A DNA stretch of 42,406 nucleotides, from contig JAIBCN010000190.1 of assembly GCA_019694155.1 (NCBI GenBank), positions 1 to 42,406 of the forward strand, given 5' to 3'. The notes beneath the pieces are model-generated. The model had not been told where the DNA came from and did not search any database. It was given only the letters and a program-made list of their open reading frames with translations. How positions within the stretch are numbered: the stretch's first letter is position 1; each line of letters begins with the position of its first letter. This stretch comes from Vicinamibacteria bacterium. Lineage in GTDB: Bacteria > Acidobacteriota > Vicinamibacteria > Fen-336 > JAGNNV01. The translations under genes and the position numbers were made by a program. This document shows, in pieces, positions 1 to 8,964 of this stretch.

Positions 1-216
1 CCGACGGCGCGGGTCCTTGTTAGCCTCGGCTTGGAGGCGTTCCTTGGAGGATCGGGTCGCCGGCGCGAAAGCGCCCCGCTTGTCGTCCCTCGTTGACCGG
101 CGCCAAGTGCTGCCCGGGCGCCGGCTGAGCAGGTCCGGGGGGCGACGGGAACCCGCGCCCCCGCCTGTCGATGCTCCTGACGCCGCGAGCGGACGGCAAG
201 GTTAGCGGGGAGCCAG
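1..216. other. Left edge, no supported gene
   Basis: The plus strand is open in frame from base 1 to a TGA at 94-96, which could be the last 31 codons of a gene entering from the left, but nothing in it is recognisable. A small perfect hairpin (GGCGC, loop GAAA, GGCGC complement) lies at 62-75. I see nothing else until the Shine-Dalgarno-like GGGGAG at about 207-212 that serves the kinase gene at 217. Confidence 0.3.
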
Positions 217-3200
217 GTGCTGCGGTTCCTCGAAGCGACGCTCAAGCGTTCGAGGGCGGCAGCGTATGCGGTTGCGGCGGCTTTGACCGCGCTTACCCTT
301 CTGTTCCGGGTAGCGCTCGGCCCCGTTTTCGAAGGGCCGACGATGATCGTGTTCACCGTTCCCGTCATCCTGAGCGCCTACTTGGGTGGCTTGGGGCCGG
401 GCCTGCTGTCGACCTTGTTGTCGACGGTCGGAGCCGCCTACTACCTTCTGGCGCCCCTGCGCAATCTGGCTGTCTCCTCCAGAACCGATCGCCTCCAGGA
501 AACGACTCTCCTGCTGGCCGGCACGCTGATCAGCGTCATATGCATGCGTTTGCGCGACGCACGCGAGGAGGCCGAAACCAGCGCTGCCGCCCTGCAGGCG
601 TCACAGCTCACGATCCGCGAACGGGAGGAGCAACTGAGGCAGGTGATCGACGGGCTTGGACCCCACAGTTTCGTGGGGCTGATGGACACCGCGGGCGTTC
701 TCCTTCAGGCGAACCGACCCGCGCTGGCCGCGGCCGGTCTCGAGCTCGACGATGTCGTCGGCCGGCCGTTCGACCAGACGTACTGGTGGAACCACTCGGA
801 GCCGGTGCAGGAGCAGCTCCGCGCTGCGATAGCGCGAGCCGCGAGCGGCGAGCCATCGCGCTATGACGTGCAGGTGCGGGCCGCCGGAGGAACGCTGATG
901 TGGGTCGACTTCTCGATCCAGCCCGTACGCGACGCGGACGGACGGGTCCTCTACATCGTGCCCTCGGCCAACGTCATCGAGGAGCGGAAGCGAGTCGCGG
1001 ATGCCCTTCAGGCTACCGAGGAGCGCCTCCAACTGTTCATCGACCACGCGCCCGCCTCCCTCGCCATGTTCGACCGGGAGATGCGCTATCTCAGCGTGAG
1101 CCGGAGGTGGCTCAGTGACTTCGGGCTCGTCGGGCAGGACCTGCGCGGTCGTTCGCACTACGACGTCTTCCCCGAAATCAGCGCGGAGTGGAAAGAGATT
1201 CATCGCCGGGCCTTCGCGGGCGAGGTGATGCGCAATGAGGCTGACCGCTTCGAGCGGCTCGATGGTTCCGTGCAGTGGCTTCGATGGGAGGTCCGCCCCT
1301 GGCACGACTTAGCGGAACAAGTCGGCGGCATCGTGATCTTCAGCGAAGACATCACAGATCGCAAGGTCAGCGAAGAGCGGATCGCTCGAAGCGCGGAATG
1401 GCTGTCTCTGGCCACGCGGGCGGCACGCCTTGGGATCTGGGACTGGGACGTCGTCAACAACCGTCTGGTCTGGGACGATGGGATGTACGAGCTCTACGGA
1501 GTGAAGAGGGGAGAGTTCGCCGGGGCCTACGAAGCCTGGGTTGCCGGGCTTCATCCCGACGACCGGGAGCGGTGCACCGAGGAAACGGCCCGGGCCCTGC
1601 GCGGTGAATGGGAGTACCGATCCGAGTTCCGCGTGGTATGGCCGGGAGGCGGCGTCCGGCACCTCGCGGCTCAGGGAGCCGTGATTCGGGACGAATCGGG
1701 CCGCCCTTTGCGCATGATCGGCGTGAACCACGACATCACGGAAGGCGCCCTCCAGAAGCAGGCGCTCCGCGACTCTGAGGATCGCTTTCGGAAGATTTTC
1801 GACGCGAGTCCGACCGGAATCGCCATTAACCGCGCGGCGGACGGCCGCTTCAAGGACGCAAATCCATTCTTCCTTTCCTGGCTGGGTTACGACAGGGAGG
1901 AAGTGATCGGGCAGACGTCGTCCGAACTCGGCCTGTGGTTCTCCGACGACGAGCGCGAACGGATTCGCGCCGCGGTGGCGAGCGACGGCAAGGACGTCGA
2001 GGCCCGATTCCGGGCGAAGGGCGGCGAAGAGCGGACGGGGCTCATCGCCTCGGTGCCAATCGCCGTGGATGGGGAACCCAGCATGCTCTCGGTCGTTCGC
2101 GACATCACCGAGCGGAAGCGCGCTGAAGAGGCCATCCGGGAACGGGATCGGAAGTTCGCCGCCACTCTCGACCTGCTGCCCGTGGGCGTTGCCATCGTCG
2201 ACCAAAACCGCGAGGTTAGTTATGCGAATCCGACCCTGGAGCGCATGCTCGGTCTTTCCCTGAACGACTTGAATGCGGGAAGGACGAATGAAGTGGTGAC
2301 GCCCGAGGGCGTCCCCCTGCCGCCCGAAGAATTCCCGAGCGCCCGCGCTCTGAGAGAGCACACCGCCGTCCGGGACGTCGAACTGGGCGTGGTTGGTGGC
2401 GCGGGCGGGATGACCTGGTTGATGGCCAGCGCCGTTCCTCTCGATTTCCCGGACTGGAAGGTCCTGGTCGTGAGCTCCGACATCACCACCCGCAAGCGGG
2501 CCGAGGCGGAGATCTTGAAGCTCAACGCCGAGCTCGAGCAGCGGGTGGCGGAGCGCACGGCCCGCCTCGACGAGGCGAACCGGGAACTGGAGGCCTTCAG
2601 CTATTCGGTTTCCCACGACCTTCGGGCGCCGCTTCGTGGCATCGACGGCTTCAGCCGGATTGTGCAGGAGGACTACGCGTCCCGGCTCGACGACGAGGGC
2701 CGGGACTCTCTCGCCCGCATCCGCGCGGCCGCCCAGCGGATGTCCCAGCTCATCGAAGACCTGCTGAAGCTCTCGCGCATCGGCCGCGCCGAGCTGAGCC
2801 GTGAGCCGGTGGACCTGAGCGACCTCGCTCTCGCGGTCGCCTCCGAACTGCGGCAGCATGAGCCCGGCCGCGTGGTGGAGGTGGTCGTGCAGGACGGTCT
2901 CAAGGCACAGGGAGACCCGCGCCTGTTGCGCGTGCTCCTGGAGAATCTCCTGGGCAATGCGTGGAAGTTCACCGGCCGGACGGAGAGGGCTCGCATTGAC
3001 ATTGGGGCCGAGACGGGAAGCGTGGCGACTACGTACTTCGTCCGTGACAACGGCGCCGGATTCGACGAGGCGTATGCCGCGAAGCTCTTCGGCGCCTTTC
3101 AGCGGCTGCACGGAGCCGAGGAATTCCCCGGCACCGGCATCGGTCTCGCCACCGTTCAGCGGATCGTCAGACGGCACGGCGGCAGAGTGTGGGCGAAAGG

Positions 3201-3270
3201 AGCGGTCGGGCAGGGCGCGACGTTCTGGTTCGACCTTGGCGAAACGGAATCCGGGAGGACGGAGACATGA
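217..3270 (+). CDS. Membrane multi-PAS sensor histidine kinase
   Basis: This 1017-residue kinase begins with hydrophobic segments (about residues 14-110) resembling the KdpD-like DUF4118 membrane domain. Five PAS modules follow at about 131-260, 266-385, 392-515, 521-640 and 643-765, most ending in the usual D-I-T-x-R-K linker. A short coiled coil leads to a HisKA domain with the phosphoacceptor His800 in [12 protein letters not shown], and a HATPase domain with N box ([10 protein letters not shown]), G1 (DNGAGFD) and G2 (GTGIGLA). The HisKA/HATPase pair resembles phytochrome-like kinases that work with Rcp1-type regulators, and such a regulator is encoded next with an ATGA overlap. The start is GTG at 217 with GGGGAG upstream. 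It probably autophosphorylates on an unknown redox, light or ligand signal; there is no GAF/PHY chromophore module, so light sensing is not supported. Confidence 0.93.
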   Translation: MLRFLEATLKRSRAAAYAVAAALTALTLLFRVALGPVFEGPTMIVFTVPVILSAYLGGLGPGLLSTLLSTVGAAYYLLAPLRNLAVSSRTDRLQETTLLLAGTLISVICMRLRDAREEAETSAAALQASQLTIREREEQLRQVIDGLGPHSFVGLMDTAGVLLQANRPALAAAGLELDDVVGRPFDQTYWWNHSEPVQEQLRAAIARAASGEPSRYDVQVRAAGGTLMWVDFSIQPVRDADGRVLYIVPSANVIEERKRVADALQATEERLQLFIDHAPASLAMFDREMRYLSVSRRWLSDFGLVGQDLRGRSHYDVFPEISAEWKEIHRRAFAGEVMRNEADRFERLDGSVQWLRWEVRPWHDLAEQVGGIVIFSEDITDRKVSEERIARSAEWLSLATRAARLGIWDWDVVNNRLVWDDGMYELYGVKRGEFAGAYEAWVAGLHPDDRERCTEETARALRGEWEYRSEFRVVWPGGGVRHLAAQGAVIRDESGRPLRMIGVNHDITEGALQKQALRDSEDRFRKIFDASPTGIAINRAADGRFKDANPFFLSWLGYDREEVIGQTSSELGLWFSDDERERIRAAVASDGKDVEARFRAKGGEERTGLIASVPIAVDGEPSMLSVVRDITERKRAEEAIRERDRKFAATLDLLPVGVAIVDQNREVSYANPTLERMLGLSLNDLNAGRTNEVVTPEGVPLPPEEFPSARALREHTAVRDVELGVVGGAGGMTWLMASAVPLDFPDWKVLVVSSDITTRKRAEAEILKLNAELEQRVAERTARLDEANRELEAFSYSVSHDLRAPLRGIDGFSRIVQEDYASRLDDEGRDSLARIRAAAQRMSQLIEDLLKLSRIGRAELSREPVDLSDLALAVASELRQHEPGRVVEVVVQDGLKAQGDPRLLRVLLENLLGNAWKFTGRTERARIDIGAETGSVATTYFVRDNGAGFDEAYAAKLFGAFQRLHGAEEFPGTGIGLATVQRIVRRHGGRVWAKGAVGQGATFWFDLGETESGRTET

Positions 3271-3704
3271 ACCGAGTCATCCTGCTCGTGGAAGACAACC
3301 CCGACGACGTGAAACTCACCTTGCGAGCCTTCAAGGAGCACAATCTCGGTAACCACATCGTGGTCGCGAGAGACGGGGTGGAGGCTCTCGACTACATGTT
3401 CGGGACCGGCGCCTTCTTGGGTCGCGACGTCGGAGAGCGGCCTACCGTGGTCTTCCTCGATCTGAAGCTCCCCAAAATCGACGGCCTCGAGGTGCTGCGC
3501 CGAATCCGCGCCGATCCCCGGACCGCCCTGCAGGCGGTGGTGATCCTCACTTCTTCGAGTGAGGAAAAAGACATTGTCGAAGGCTATCGGCTCGGGGCCA
3601 ACAGCTACGTCCGCAAGCCGGTGGACTTCGACCAGTTCATCGACGCGGCCCGACAGCTCGGCCTCTACTGGCTGCTTCTCAACGAAGCGCCCCCCGTCCG
3701 ATGA
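3267..3704 (+). CDS. Rcp1-like single-domain response regulator
   Basis: A 145-residue stand-alone receiver domain with no output domain. The acidic pocket (E9, D10), phosphoacceptor Asp65 in VVFLDLKLP, Thr/Ser94-95 and Lys116 in VRKPVDF are all present. The long beta4-alpha4 stretch and the terminal YWLLLNE are typical of the Rcp1 family that accepts phosphate from phytochrome-like kinases. The ATG at 3267 overlaps the kinase stop (ATGA), and its own TGA overlaps the next ATG at 3701, so the three genes are translationally coupled. A longer reading is open upstream but lies inside the kinase gene. The likely role is a phosphate shuttle between the upstream kinase and another partner, possibly the hybrid kinase downstream. 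Confidence 0.93.
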   Translation: MNRVILLVEDNPDDVKLTLRAFKEHNLGNHIVVARDGVEALDYMFGTGAFLGRDVGERPTVVFLDLKLPKIDGLEVLRRIRADPRTALQAVVILTSSSEEKDIVEGYRLGANSYVRKPVDFDQFIDAARQLGLYWLLLNEAPPVR

Positions 3705-3880
3705 ACAAAGCCCAACCGCTGCGCTGCCTGTTCGTCGAGGACTCGGAGGACGATGCGCGTCTGCTGTTGCGCCGGCTGCGCGACGGCGGCTTCGACGTGA
3801 CCTTCGAGCGCGTGGAAACCGCGGAAGGGATGCGCACAGCACTCGCGCAGAAGTGCTGGGACGTGGTCCTGTCCGACTAC

Positions 3881-3883
3881 TAG
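3881..3883 (+). other. In-frame TAG inside receiver domain
   Basis: This TAG is codon 61 of the hybrid kinase. Both sides of it match a continuous receiver domain (beta3 strand, then the MPxFDG loop), so the stop lies where most relatives have one variable residue. The next codon is ATG, so termination and restart would be adjacent. A single base change from CAG, AAG, GAG or TCG would produce it. Confidence 0.8.
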
Positions 3884-5074
3884 ATGCCGCACTTCGACGG
3901 GCTCTCCGCCCTCGAACTGCTGAAGGCGAGCGGCCTGGATCTGCCCTTCATTCTGGTGTCGGGCACGGTTGGAGAGGACGTCGCGGTGGCCGCCATGCGG
4001 GCGGGGGCTCACGACTACCTCATGAAGGACCACCTGACCCGGCTCGCGCCCGCGGTGCGGCGCGAATTGGCCGAGGCAGCGGAGCGTTTCGCGCGGCGGC
4101 AGGCCGAAGCCGCTCTTCAGGAGAGCGAAGAACGCTACCGGACCATGTTCGAGTCGATGATCGAGGGCTTCTGCGTCCTCGAAGTGCTCTACGATGACCA
4201 CGGCCAGGCGAACGACCTTCGCTTCCTGGACGTCAACCCCGCCTTCGAGGGGCAGACGGGCCTCCGGGATGTGAAGGGAAGGCGGACGAGCGAGGTGGCC
4301 CGGGCGCTCGAGGCGTCCTGGATCGAACGCTACGCCCGCATCGCCGCGACGGGAGAGGCATCACGATTCGAAGACGAAGCGAAGGATCTGAACCGCTGGT
4401 TCTCGGTGAGCGCGTATCGGGTGGGCGAGGCAGGCCGTCGAACCGTGGGCGTCCTCTTTCACGACATCACCGCGCGCAAACAGGCGGAAGCTTCATTGCG
4501 AGCCTCGCTGCGGGAAAAGGAGGCGCTGCTCAAGGAAGTGCATCACCGGGTGAAGAACAACCTTCAGGTGATCACGAGCCTCATGCGCCTGGAGACTTCC
4601 CGGACGTTGGAGCCATCCGTGCGGCGCGTGCTGAAGGAGATGCAGGGGCGCATCATGTCCATGGCCCTGCTCCACGAGACGCTGTACCGCTCGGGTGTCT
4701 TCGCGCGGGTGGATCTGGCGAGATACGTGCAGCAGCTGGCGGGTCAGTTGTTTCGCGCGCACGAGGCTCCGTCGGGTCGGGTCCGGCTTTCCTTCGATCT
4801 GGCGTTCGTGGAAATCGACATTGACCGGGCCATCCCCTGTGGCCTCATCGTCAATGAGCTGCTGGCCAACAGCCTCCGACACGCTTTTCCCGACGGACAG
4901 TCCGGAGAGGTGCGGGTGCGACTGCGAGGGGAAGCGGAGGGCGTGGTCCGCCTGGAGGTTCAGGACACGGGCCGGGGATTCCCCGAGGATCTCGAGGCGC
5001 GGCGCGGAAAGTCGCTCGGACTCCAACTCGTGTCGGATCTCGCCCGCCAACTCGGCGGCAGCCTGGAACTCGGC

Positions 5075-5082
5075 CCGGCCCG
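5075..5082 (+). other. Probable one-base deletion (frameshift) near kinase 3' end
   Basis: The tract CCCGGCCCGGG here is prone to slippage. Moving the frame back by one base restores the final beta strand of the HATPase domain and a stop at 5125-5127, nine bases before the end of the convergent gene. Without the shift the protein gains an arginine-rich tail that overlaps the neighbour by 64 bases. Confidence 0.75.
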
Positions 5083-5136
5083 GGCGCGGCTCTGGTCGTC
5101 ACGTTCGCTCAAGCCCAGGGCGGCTGATCTTTTCTC

Positions 5137-6300
5137 CTACTTCCAGGGATCGAACGTGGGGGCCGCTTCCTGCCGGACGACCACGACGGCATCGAAGTAA
5201 TCCGCCCACGTCTCGGTGGTGAACCTGCCGAACAGCCGCGACGGCAAGGGGCCCAGAGCCCGCAGTTTCCCGGTGTCCAGCAGCACCGAAGGCGACGGGC
5301 TCTTCGCCGCGGCTTCCAGCGAATCCGCAGGCGCGTCGGGGATGGGACTCGCGGGCCGGCCGGCCCGCGAAGTGAACCCCGCGTTGGCGGTGAATCCGAT
5401 GGCGGCGACTCGATCACGCCATCGCTCGGCGAGGCGGACGGCCATGGGCGGCTCCGGGAGTGAGCCCTGTCGGAGGGCTGCATGGACGGTCGCCGTCCAG
5501 ATCACCACGCGGCCATCCTTTGGGAGCCGGTCGAGGTACCACAGAAGATTGCGATACATGGATTCGTCGCGGCCCGTGGTCGCTCCCGGCTGCTGCCGGG
5601 CTGCGTATCGGGCGAAGCTCTCCAGCATGGCGCGGTCCGCGGCATCGAGGGATTCGACCCTGGCGGCCGCATCCGCCGCGTGGCGCGCGCACTGACTCAA
5701 TCGCCGCTGCTCAGGCCCGTCGAAGGGGGTCCTCTCATCGTACGTCCACCCCAGGTGCCGGCTGACGGTTTGCTGGCACTCCGTGGGGGCGCCTGTGGGG
5801 GACGCGGCGGCAATCATCGCGGGCAGTGTGGCCCTCGCGTAGTCGGAGGTGACGCTCACCTGATCGTCGATGCCTCCCAGCATCAGGCCCTTCCGCGCGG
5901 CCGCGTCGAAGAGCGTGCGGCGCCACGACGAAAGCTCGCGTGTCCACCAGAATCGGCCGATGGCTTTGTCGAGCTGTTCCGGGGCGGCGGTCCGACCTTT
6001 CAAGGCGCGTTCCAGGCCGATGAAGTCGTAGATCGGCGCCTCGAAGAGGATCGCGGTGAACCCGCATTGCGCCATCAGCCGATCCGCGATCTTCGATTTG
6101 AGTTCGAAGGCTCGGGCCTCGCCATGCGACGGCAGCTCTCCGAGCAGCACGATCTGCTTCCGGCAGACGGCCTTCACGACGCCGTCGACGATCGAGGAAT
6201 CGGCGCTCTCCTGCGCGCGGACCGCCGCGCCCTGCAGCAACGCGGACGATGTCAGGCATGCGATGAGCAGGCCGCGGGCCCGGCGATGAATGCGCCTCAT
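5137..6300 (-). CDS. Erythromycin-esterase-like secreted protein
   Basis: A 387-residue protein with an N-terminal signal peptide (cleavage probably near ...AVRAQ, residue 30). It shows the erythromycin esterase-like fold signature (PF05139): GELPSHG with Glu55 and His59, a Glu87 in ILFEAP, RDESMYRNLLWYL around residues 244-256, and His273 in IWTATVHA. Compared with the EreA/EreB motif (GE-x-THG) there is one extra residue between Glu and His, and the usual Arg after the motif is not obvious. Most members of this superfamily are not proven macrolide esterases; a hydrolase acting outside the cytoplasm is the safe reading. The ATG at 6300 is preceded on the same strand by ADOP permease 1 (51-bp gap), so the two may be co-transcribed. 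Confidence 0.8.
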   Translation of the reverse strand: MRRIHRRARGLLIACLTSSALLQGAAVRAQESADSSIVDGVVKAVCRKQIVLLGELPSHGEARAFELKSKIADRLMAQCGFTAILFEAPIYDFIGLERALKGRTAAPEQLDKAIGRFWWTRELSSWRRTLFDAAARKGLMLGGIDDQVSVTSDYARATLPAMIAAASPTGAPTECQQTVSRHLGWTYDERTPFDGPEQRRLSQCARHAADAAARVESLDAADRAMLESFARYAARQQPGATTGRDESMYRNLLWYLDRLPKDGRVVIWTATVHAALRQGSLPEPPMAVRLAERWRDRVAAIGFTANAGFTSRAGRPASPIPDAPADSLEAAAKSPSPSVLLDTGKLRALGPLPSRLFGRFTTETWADYFDAVVVVRQEAAPTFDPWK

Positions 6301-6351
6301 GGTTCGGGGCCAGCATAGTGGGCTTCACGGGCCGGCGAGAGCGCGCGAGGA

Positions 6352-8811
6352 TCACTCCGCCCGAAGGGTCGTGAGGGGATCGGTTCGGGCCGCACGGCCT
6401 GCGGGCGCCGCGCTTGCCAGGAGCGAAACGACCATCAGCGTCACGGCGATGCCGGCGAATGTGATCCCGTCCGTCGGACTCACGCCGTACAGGAATGACG
6501 ACAAAACGCGACTGGCTCCCGAGGCCACCGTCAGCCCGATCGTCACGCCCACGGCCGCGAGTGCCGCCCCCTGCGCCAGGACGAGCCCCAGCAGATTCGC
6601 CGGAGTGGCTCCAAGGGCGACTCGCACACCGAACTCGCGGCCGCGCAGCTGAGTCGCGTACGCGATGACGCCGTACAGGCCGACGCCGGCCAGAGCCAGG
6701 GCCAGCAGTCCAAAGGCGGAGAGGAGGGCCGCGACGAGGCGCTCTTCCGAGAGCGCGAGGGCGACGTGATCCTGCAGCGTGCGCGCGCGGAAGAGCGGCA
6801 CGTTGCGGTCCAGCCGCTGCACCAGAGCCCTGATCGAGGGCAGAACGACACGCGGGTCGCCCTCGGTCCGGACGACCAGGTTCGTGCTCGGCACGTAGAA
6901 CGCGAAATCCGGCACGTAGATCATGGGCTCCGTAGCGTCCCGCACGCTCGTCAGTTTCGCGTTCGCCACCACGCCGATGACCTGCGCCCCCTTGTTGCCG
7001 AAGTTCAAGACCCGCTCGCGCAGCGCGTCGCGCCCAGGCCAGAATCGGTCGACGAACGCGCGGTTCACGAGCAGTACCGAGGGACCATCCTTGTCGCGGT
7101 CATTGAGGTCGCGGCCCGCCACCAGAGGAAGACCGAGGGTCGAAAGGTAGTTCGAAGACACAGGGGAAAACGCGACCTCCGGGCTCCTCTCCCGCGATGA
7201 GGCGACGTTCGTGAGTTCCACCGTGGTGATCATGCCCGCGCTTTGCACGGGGACATGCCGCGAGAAGGCGGCGCTCGTCACACCCGGGAGCCCTCGCACC
7301 TGCTCGAGCAGCCGAGCGTAGAACTGCCTTCCGCGTTCGCGGTCGTAGCCGCTCTTCGAGACGTCGAGCGAGACCACGAGGGCGTTTTCCGTCCGGAAGC
7401 CGAGATCGACGCGGCCCTCCTCGCGCAGCGTGCGCAGCAGCAGACCCGCCCCGACGAGAAGCACGGTGGAGAGCGACACTTGAACCACCACGAAGGCGTT
7501 GCGCACGGTCAGGACGCCTGAGCCGCCGCGGCGGCCGCCTGCGTCGATCCGCGTCGTGAACCTCTGGCCGGGGCGCGAACCGGTCCACGCAGGCAGAAGA
7601 CCGAAAAGGAACGTGGAGGCGACGGCGAGCGCCGCCGTGAACCAGAAGGATCGCGGGCTCAGAACCGGCGTGGCTGCGGACAGGGGCAGGAGGGAGGACG
7701 AAGGGGCCAGCTGAAGGAAGAGATCGGAGGTCCACGCCGCCAGGACGAGGCTCAGCGGCGCGGCGCCCGCGGAGAGCAGGAAGCTCTCGGCCAGGAGCAA
7801 TCGAGCGATGCGGCTGCGCGGCGCGCCAACCGCTGATCGAATGGCGATCTCTCGCTGACGCTGCTCGCCTCGCACCAGCAGCAGCCCGCCCGCGACCGCG
7901 CAGGCGATCACGAACACGAGGCCCGTCACCCCCAGGAGAATCCAGGACGATCTCGCCGCCGCGGGCAGGCGGCCTGGGTCCAGGATCGCTCCGGAGACCG
8001 GCAGGACCAGGAAGCGGTCGTACCTCGCGTCCTTCGCCGGGACATGGAGCTCTTCGTTCACGCGGCGATTGATGGTCTCGAACTGCGCTCTCACCTGACT
8101 TGCGCTCACTCCGTCGTGGAGGCGGCCGATCAGGTGAATCCAGGTGAAGCCGCGGCGTGTGAATGGCTCGAACTGGCGGAGCATCGGCGCCGTTTCAACG
8201 GCCATGGTGAGGGGCAACCAGATATCGGGAACATTCTCGAGACTCGTGCCGAAAAAGCCCCGCGGGGCCACGCCCACGACCGTGAAGGCCGTGGTGTTCA
8301 CGCGCACCACCGTTCCCACCACCGAAGCGTCGCCGCCGAAGCGCCGCCTCCAGAACGCCTCGCTCAGGACCGCCACCGCCTGGCCGCCGGGGCGCTCGTC
8401 GTCCTGGGCGACCAGAAGCCGGCCCGCGGCGGGGCGAAGGCCGAGAAGCGGAAAGAAGTTGCCCGACACGTTCGCCGCGACGATGCGTTCGACCGGTGCC
8501 TCGCCGATGCTCAGGTTTACTTCGACGCCGTCGGTCACGCCGGCGAGTCCGGCCAGCGTGCCGCCCTCGTGAGCCATGTCCTGGAGCTGGGGATATGAAA
8601 CGCCGCCAAGGTCCATGCCCCGGGAATCGGTCATGGCGATCCGGACGAGCCGTTCGGAATTCTGGACGGGCAGCGGCCGGAAGAGCACGGCGTCGACGAC
8701 CGTGAACATCACGGTGTTCACGGCCATCCCCAATGCGAGCGTGAGCAGGGCGATTGAGGCGAAGCCGGGGTTGCGGAACAGCTGGCGGAGGGCGAAGCCG
8801 AGGTCGGTCAT
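6352..8811 (-). CDS. ADOP-type MacB/FtsX permease 1
   Basis: An 819-residue permease with the duplicated FtsX/MacB layout. It has an N-terminal membrane helix (NPGFASIALLTLALGMAVNTVMF region), a large extracytoplasmic MacB_PCD domain (about 45-250), a three-helix FtsX block (about 280-400), then a second helix, second MacB_PCD domain (about 450-640) and second FtsX block (about 690-805) ending TDPLTTLRAE. This matches the acidobacterial duplicated orphan permease family. The usual MacB-like ATPase is absent from the neighbourhood. ATG 8811 gives MTDLGFALRQLF, the normal family start; an in-frame ATG at 8835 would add eight atypical residues. The substrate is unknown; homologues are guessed to export drugs, lipids or peptides. 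Confidence 0.92.
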   Translation of the reverse strand: MTDLGFALRQLFRNPGFASIALLTLALGMAVNTVMFTVVDAVLFRPLPVQNSERLVRIAMTDSRGMDLGGVSYPQLQDMAHEGGTLAGLAGVTDGVEVNLSIGEAPVERIVAANVSGNFFPLLGLRPAAGRLLVAQDDERPGGQAVAVLSEAFWRRRFGGDASVVGTVVRVNTTAFTVVGVAPRGFFGTSLENVPDIWLPLTMAVETAPMLRQFEPFTRRGFTWIHLIGRLHDGVSASQVRAQFETINRRVNEELHVPAKDARYDRFLVLPVSGAILDPGRLPAAARSSWILLGVTGLVFVIACAVAGGLLLVRGEQRQREIAIRSAVGAPRSRIARLLLAESFLLSAGAAPLSLVLAAWTSDLFLQLAPSSSLLPLSAATPVLSPRSFWFTAALAVASTFLFGLLPAWTGSRPGQRFTTRIDAGGRRGGSGVLTVRNAFVVVQVSLSTVLLVGAGLLLRTLREEGRVDLGFRTENALVVSLDVSKSGYDRERGRQFYARLLEQVRGLPGVTSAAFSRHVPVQSAGMITTVELTNVASSRERSPEVAFSPVSSNYLSTLGLPLVAGRDLNDRDKDGPSVLLVNRAFVDRFWPGRDALRERVLNFGNKGAQVIGVVANAKLTSVRDATEPMIYVPDFAFYVPSTNLVVRTEGDPRVVLPSIRALVQRLDRNVPLFRARTLQDHVALALSEERLVAALLSAFGLLALALAGVGLYGVIAYATQLRGREFGVRVALGATPANLLGLVLAQGAALAAVGVTIGLTVASGASRVLSSFLYGVSPTDGITFAGIAVTLMVVSLLASAAPAGRAARTDPLTTLRAE

Positions 8812-8845
8812 GCAGGGCGGCGTGGTGCAACCCATGTGCCATCGA

Positions 8846-8858
8846 GTTGACGGTCAAC
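8846..8858. promoter_or_regulatory. 13-bp perfect palindrome upstream of ADOP 1
   Basis: GTTGAC, one G, then GTCAAC form a perfect 6-1-6 inverted repeat in the 153-base gap between the serine hydrolase and permease 1, 35 bases ahead of the permease ATG. It could be a repressor operator. Either arm also contains a TTGAC that could act as a -35 box, but I see no good -10 at the right distance. Confidence 0.35.
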
Positions 8859-8964
8859 CGCTTTCTTCCGGTCGCCTGGTGCGCGGTTGTGGGACGGCAT
8901 CGTTCACCGCCGGAACCGCCTCGCCTCCTCGCCCGCGATGGCCGCGGCCTCCCGGGCCCGCTTC

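Larger units (their letters stand above)
3701..5127 (+). pseudogene. Interrupted REC-PAS-HisKA_2 hybrid histidine kinase
   Basis: The gene starts at ATG 3701 (ATGA overlap with the regulator) and encodes a receiver domain, a PAS domain (about residues 140-260), a HisKA_2 dimerisation domain (LLKEVHHRVKNNLQVITSLMRLE region, so His in EVHHRVKNN) and a HATPase domain (NELLANSLRHAF; DTGRGFPED). Two lesions are visible. An in-frame TAG at 3881-3883 falls two codons after the phosphoacceptor Asp of the receiver (LSDY-stop-MPHFDG), and an ATG follows at once. Near 5075-5082 the frame shifts by one base: the reading continues as PGAALVVTFAQAQGG and ends at TGA 5125-5127, a normal kinase C-terminus, whereas the unshifted frame runs to 5200 into the next gene. 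The gene is either a pseudogene, two sequencing errors, or, for the first lesion, a readthrough or restart site. ATG 3884 could still give a PAS-kinase without the receiver N-terminus. Confidence 0.85.

Noticed and set aside
62..75. Small GAAA-loop hairpin as an RNA element or terminator
   Set aside because: A five-base stem is common by chance in this composition and no T tract or conserved context is visible.
1..96. Possible C-terminus of a gene entering from the left
   Set aside because: The frame is open for 31 codons only, with no recognisable motif, so it is noted but not called.
1309..3177. Long open frame on the minus strand (622 codons) under the first kinase
   Set aside because: It is antisense to a kinase with full domain matches and encodes low-complexity Gly/Arg/His/Pro-rich sequence; such shadows are expected in G+C-rich DNA.
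5137..6300. Calling this gene a macrolide resistance esterase (ereA/ereB)
   Set aside because: The superfamily is broad, and the catalytic motif has an extra residue; only a family-level call is supported.
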